From: CAYOXD01 sp964407825
GTDB taxonomy: Bacteria; Desulfobacterota; Desulfobacteria; Desulfobacterales; JAFDDL01
Reading direction: 5' to 3'
Assembly: GCA_964407825.1 (NCBI GenBank)
Contig: CAYOXD010000001.1
Location: 53,072-117,071, forward strand
Length of the DNA stretch: 64,000 bases
How positions within the stretch are numbered: the first letter of the stretch is position 1; each line of letters begins with the position of its first letter. Of this stretch, positions 63,489 to 64,000 are shown piece after piece. Under the pieces are notes generated by a model. The model did no database searches. It had not been told where the DNA came from and saw nothing but the letters and a program-made list of their open reading frames with translations. A program made the position numbers and the translations under genes.

Positions 63489-63998
63489 ATGAATGTGAAA
63501 TTCGATACCACCATGGGGGAAATCGTCATAGAGCTCTACGAGGAGAAGGCCCCCAAAACGGTCGCCAACTTCCTGGCCTACGTCCGCGCCGGCGCCTACG
63601 AGGGCACCATCTTCCACAGGGTGATCAATGGGTTCATGATCCAGGGAGGGGGGCTGAACGAAAACATGGAAGAGGGGTTCGTTCAAAACCCGATCCAGAA
63701 CGAGGCCGACAACGGCCTCACCAACGACGCCTACACGGTGGCCATGGCCCGCACCACCGAGCCCCACAGCGCAACGGGGCAATTTTTCATCAATGTCAAG
63801 AACAACGACTTCCTCAACCACACGGCGAAGACCCAAAAGGGATGGGGCTACTGCGTTTTCGGAAAGGTGGTCAAGGGCCACGGTGTCGTTAACAAGATAA
63901 AGGCCGTCGCCACCGGACGAAAGGGGACTTACACGGATGTACCCCTGACCCCCATCGTCATCAACAAGGCCGAGATCGTGACCCCGGAGACGGCTTAA
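63489..63998 (+). CDS. Cyclophilin-type peptidyl-prolyl isomerase
   Basis: A 169-aa PPIase B/cyclophilin without a signal peptide, so probably cytoplasmic. Family blocks are EIVIELYEEKAPKTVANFL, TIFHRVINGFMIQGGG (active-site Arg in FHRV), TGQFFINVKNNDFLN and YCVFGKVVKG. It is complete at both ends, with GGAGGGAAAGGA upstream. It resembles E. coli PpiB. Confidence 0.96.
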   Translation: MNVKFDTTMGEIVIELYEEKAPKTVANFLAYVRAGAYEGTIFHRVINGFMIQGGGLNENMEEGFVQNPIQNEADNGLTNDAYTVAMARTTEPHSATGQFFINVKNNDFLNHTAKTQKGWGYCVFGKVVKGHGVVNKIKAVATGRKGTYTDVPLTPIVINKAEIVTPETA

Positions 63999-64000
63999 GC

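Noticed and set aside
1..64000. CRISPR arrays, toxin-antitoxin pairs, prophage or transposase genes
   Set aside because: I looked for regularly spaced repeats, integrase or transposase motifs and small paired genes and found none that hold up.

Overview
The window reads as chromosomal DNA of a GC-rich Gram-negative bacterium, most probably a Desulfobacterota (former Deltaproteobacteria) sulfate-reducer relative. The reasons are a LutB-LutA fusion next to LutC, a purH split into two genes, two truncated PEP-synthase-like proteins, many PAS/GAF sensors with cysteine-bearing PAS loops, a TauE/SafE plus TIGR02186 pair, and a polyhydroxyalkanoate (PHA) locus. This placement is an inference from gene content; no rRNA is present. 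There is no CRISPR array, prophage or intact insertion sequence, and most genes are housekeeping or signalling genes.

Layout. 0.2-3.2 kb: a histone-H1-like basic protein, a small membrane protein, a PanP-like decarboxylase and a tRNA-Met. 3.3-8.7 kb (minus): mnmG, a DnaJ/CbpA-like chaperone, hpt and a zinc-ribbon membrane protein with repeated short motifs. 8.8-16 kb: a YhcC-like radical SAM protein, a diguanylate cyclase with CheZ, a receiver/pyruvate-phosphate-dikinase-like protein and a cold-shock protein. 16.5-24.3 kb (minus): recD2, a PerM-type permease, parE, parC. 24.5-31.1 kb (plus): a GspE-like pseudo-ATPase, a FlhG/MinD-like ATPase, an HD hydrolase and the split purH pair. 31.1-38.8 kb (minus): a PHA locus (phaC, four phasin-like genes), a FeeM-type acyltransferase, an SDR and small membrane proteins, with long gene-poor gaps. 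39-43 kb: a SLOG/molybdenum-carrier protein, a Cys-rich protein, a BNR-repeat exported protein and a membrane protein.

42.9-53.0 kb (minus) is the most coherent unit: a histidine kinase and sigma-54 activator, then a -24/-12-like promoter and two GTTTC-type inverted repeats, then usp, tauE/safE, TIGR02186, a PEP-synthase-like protein, a receiver-only regulator and two more usp genes. It looks like one stress regulon built around anion export. 53.3-57 kb: a DsrE-like protein and lutC-lutBA with two matching operator-like repeats upstream. 57-64 kb: a type IV prepilin, an HD-GYP phosphodiesterase, a large hybrid kinase and a cyclophilin.

Cyclic-di-GMP is a recurring theme: a GGDEF enzyme, an HD-GYP enzyme, and a GspE-like protein carrying MshEN-like repeats. 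A 60-base dispersed repeat occurs at 28283-28342 and 63316-63375.
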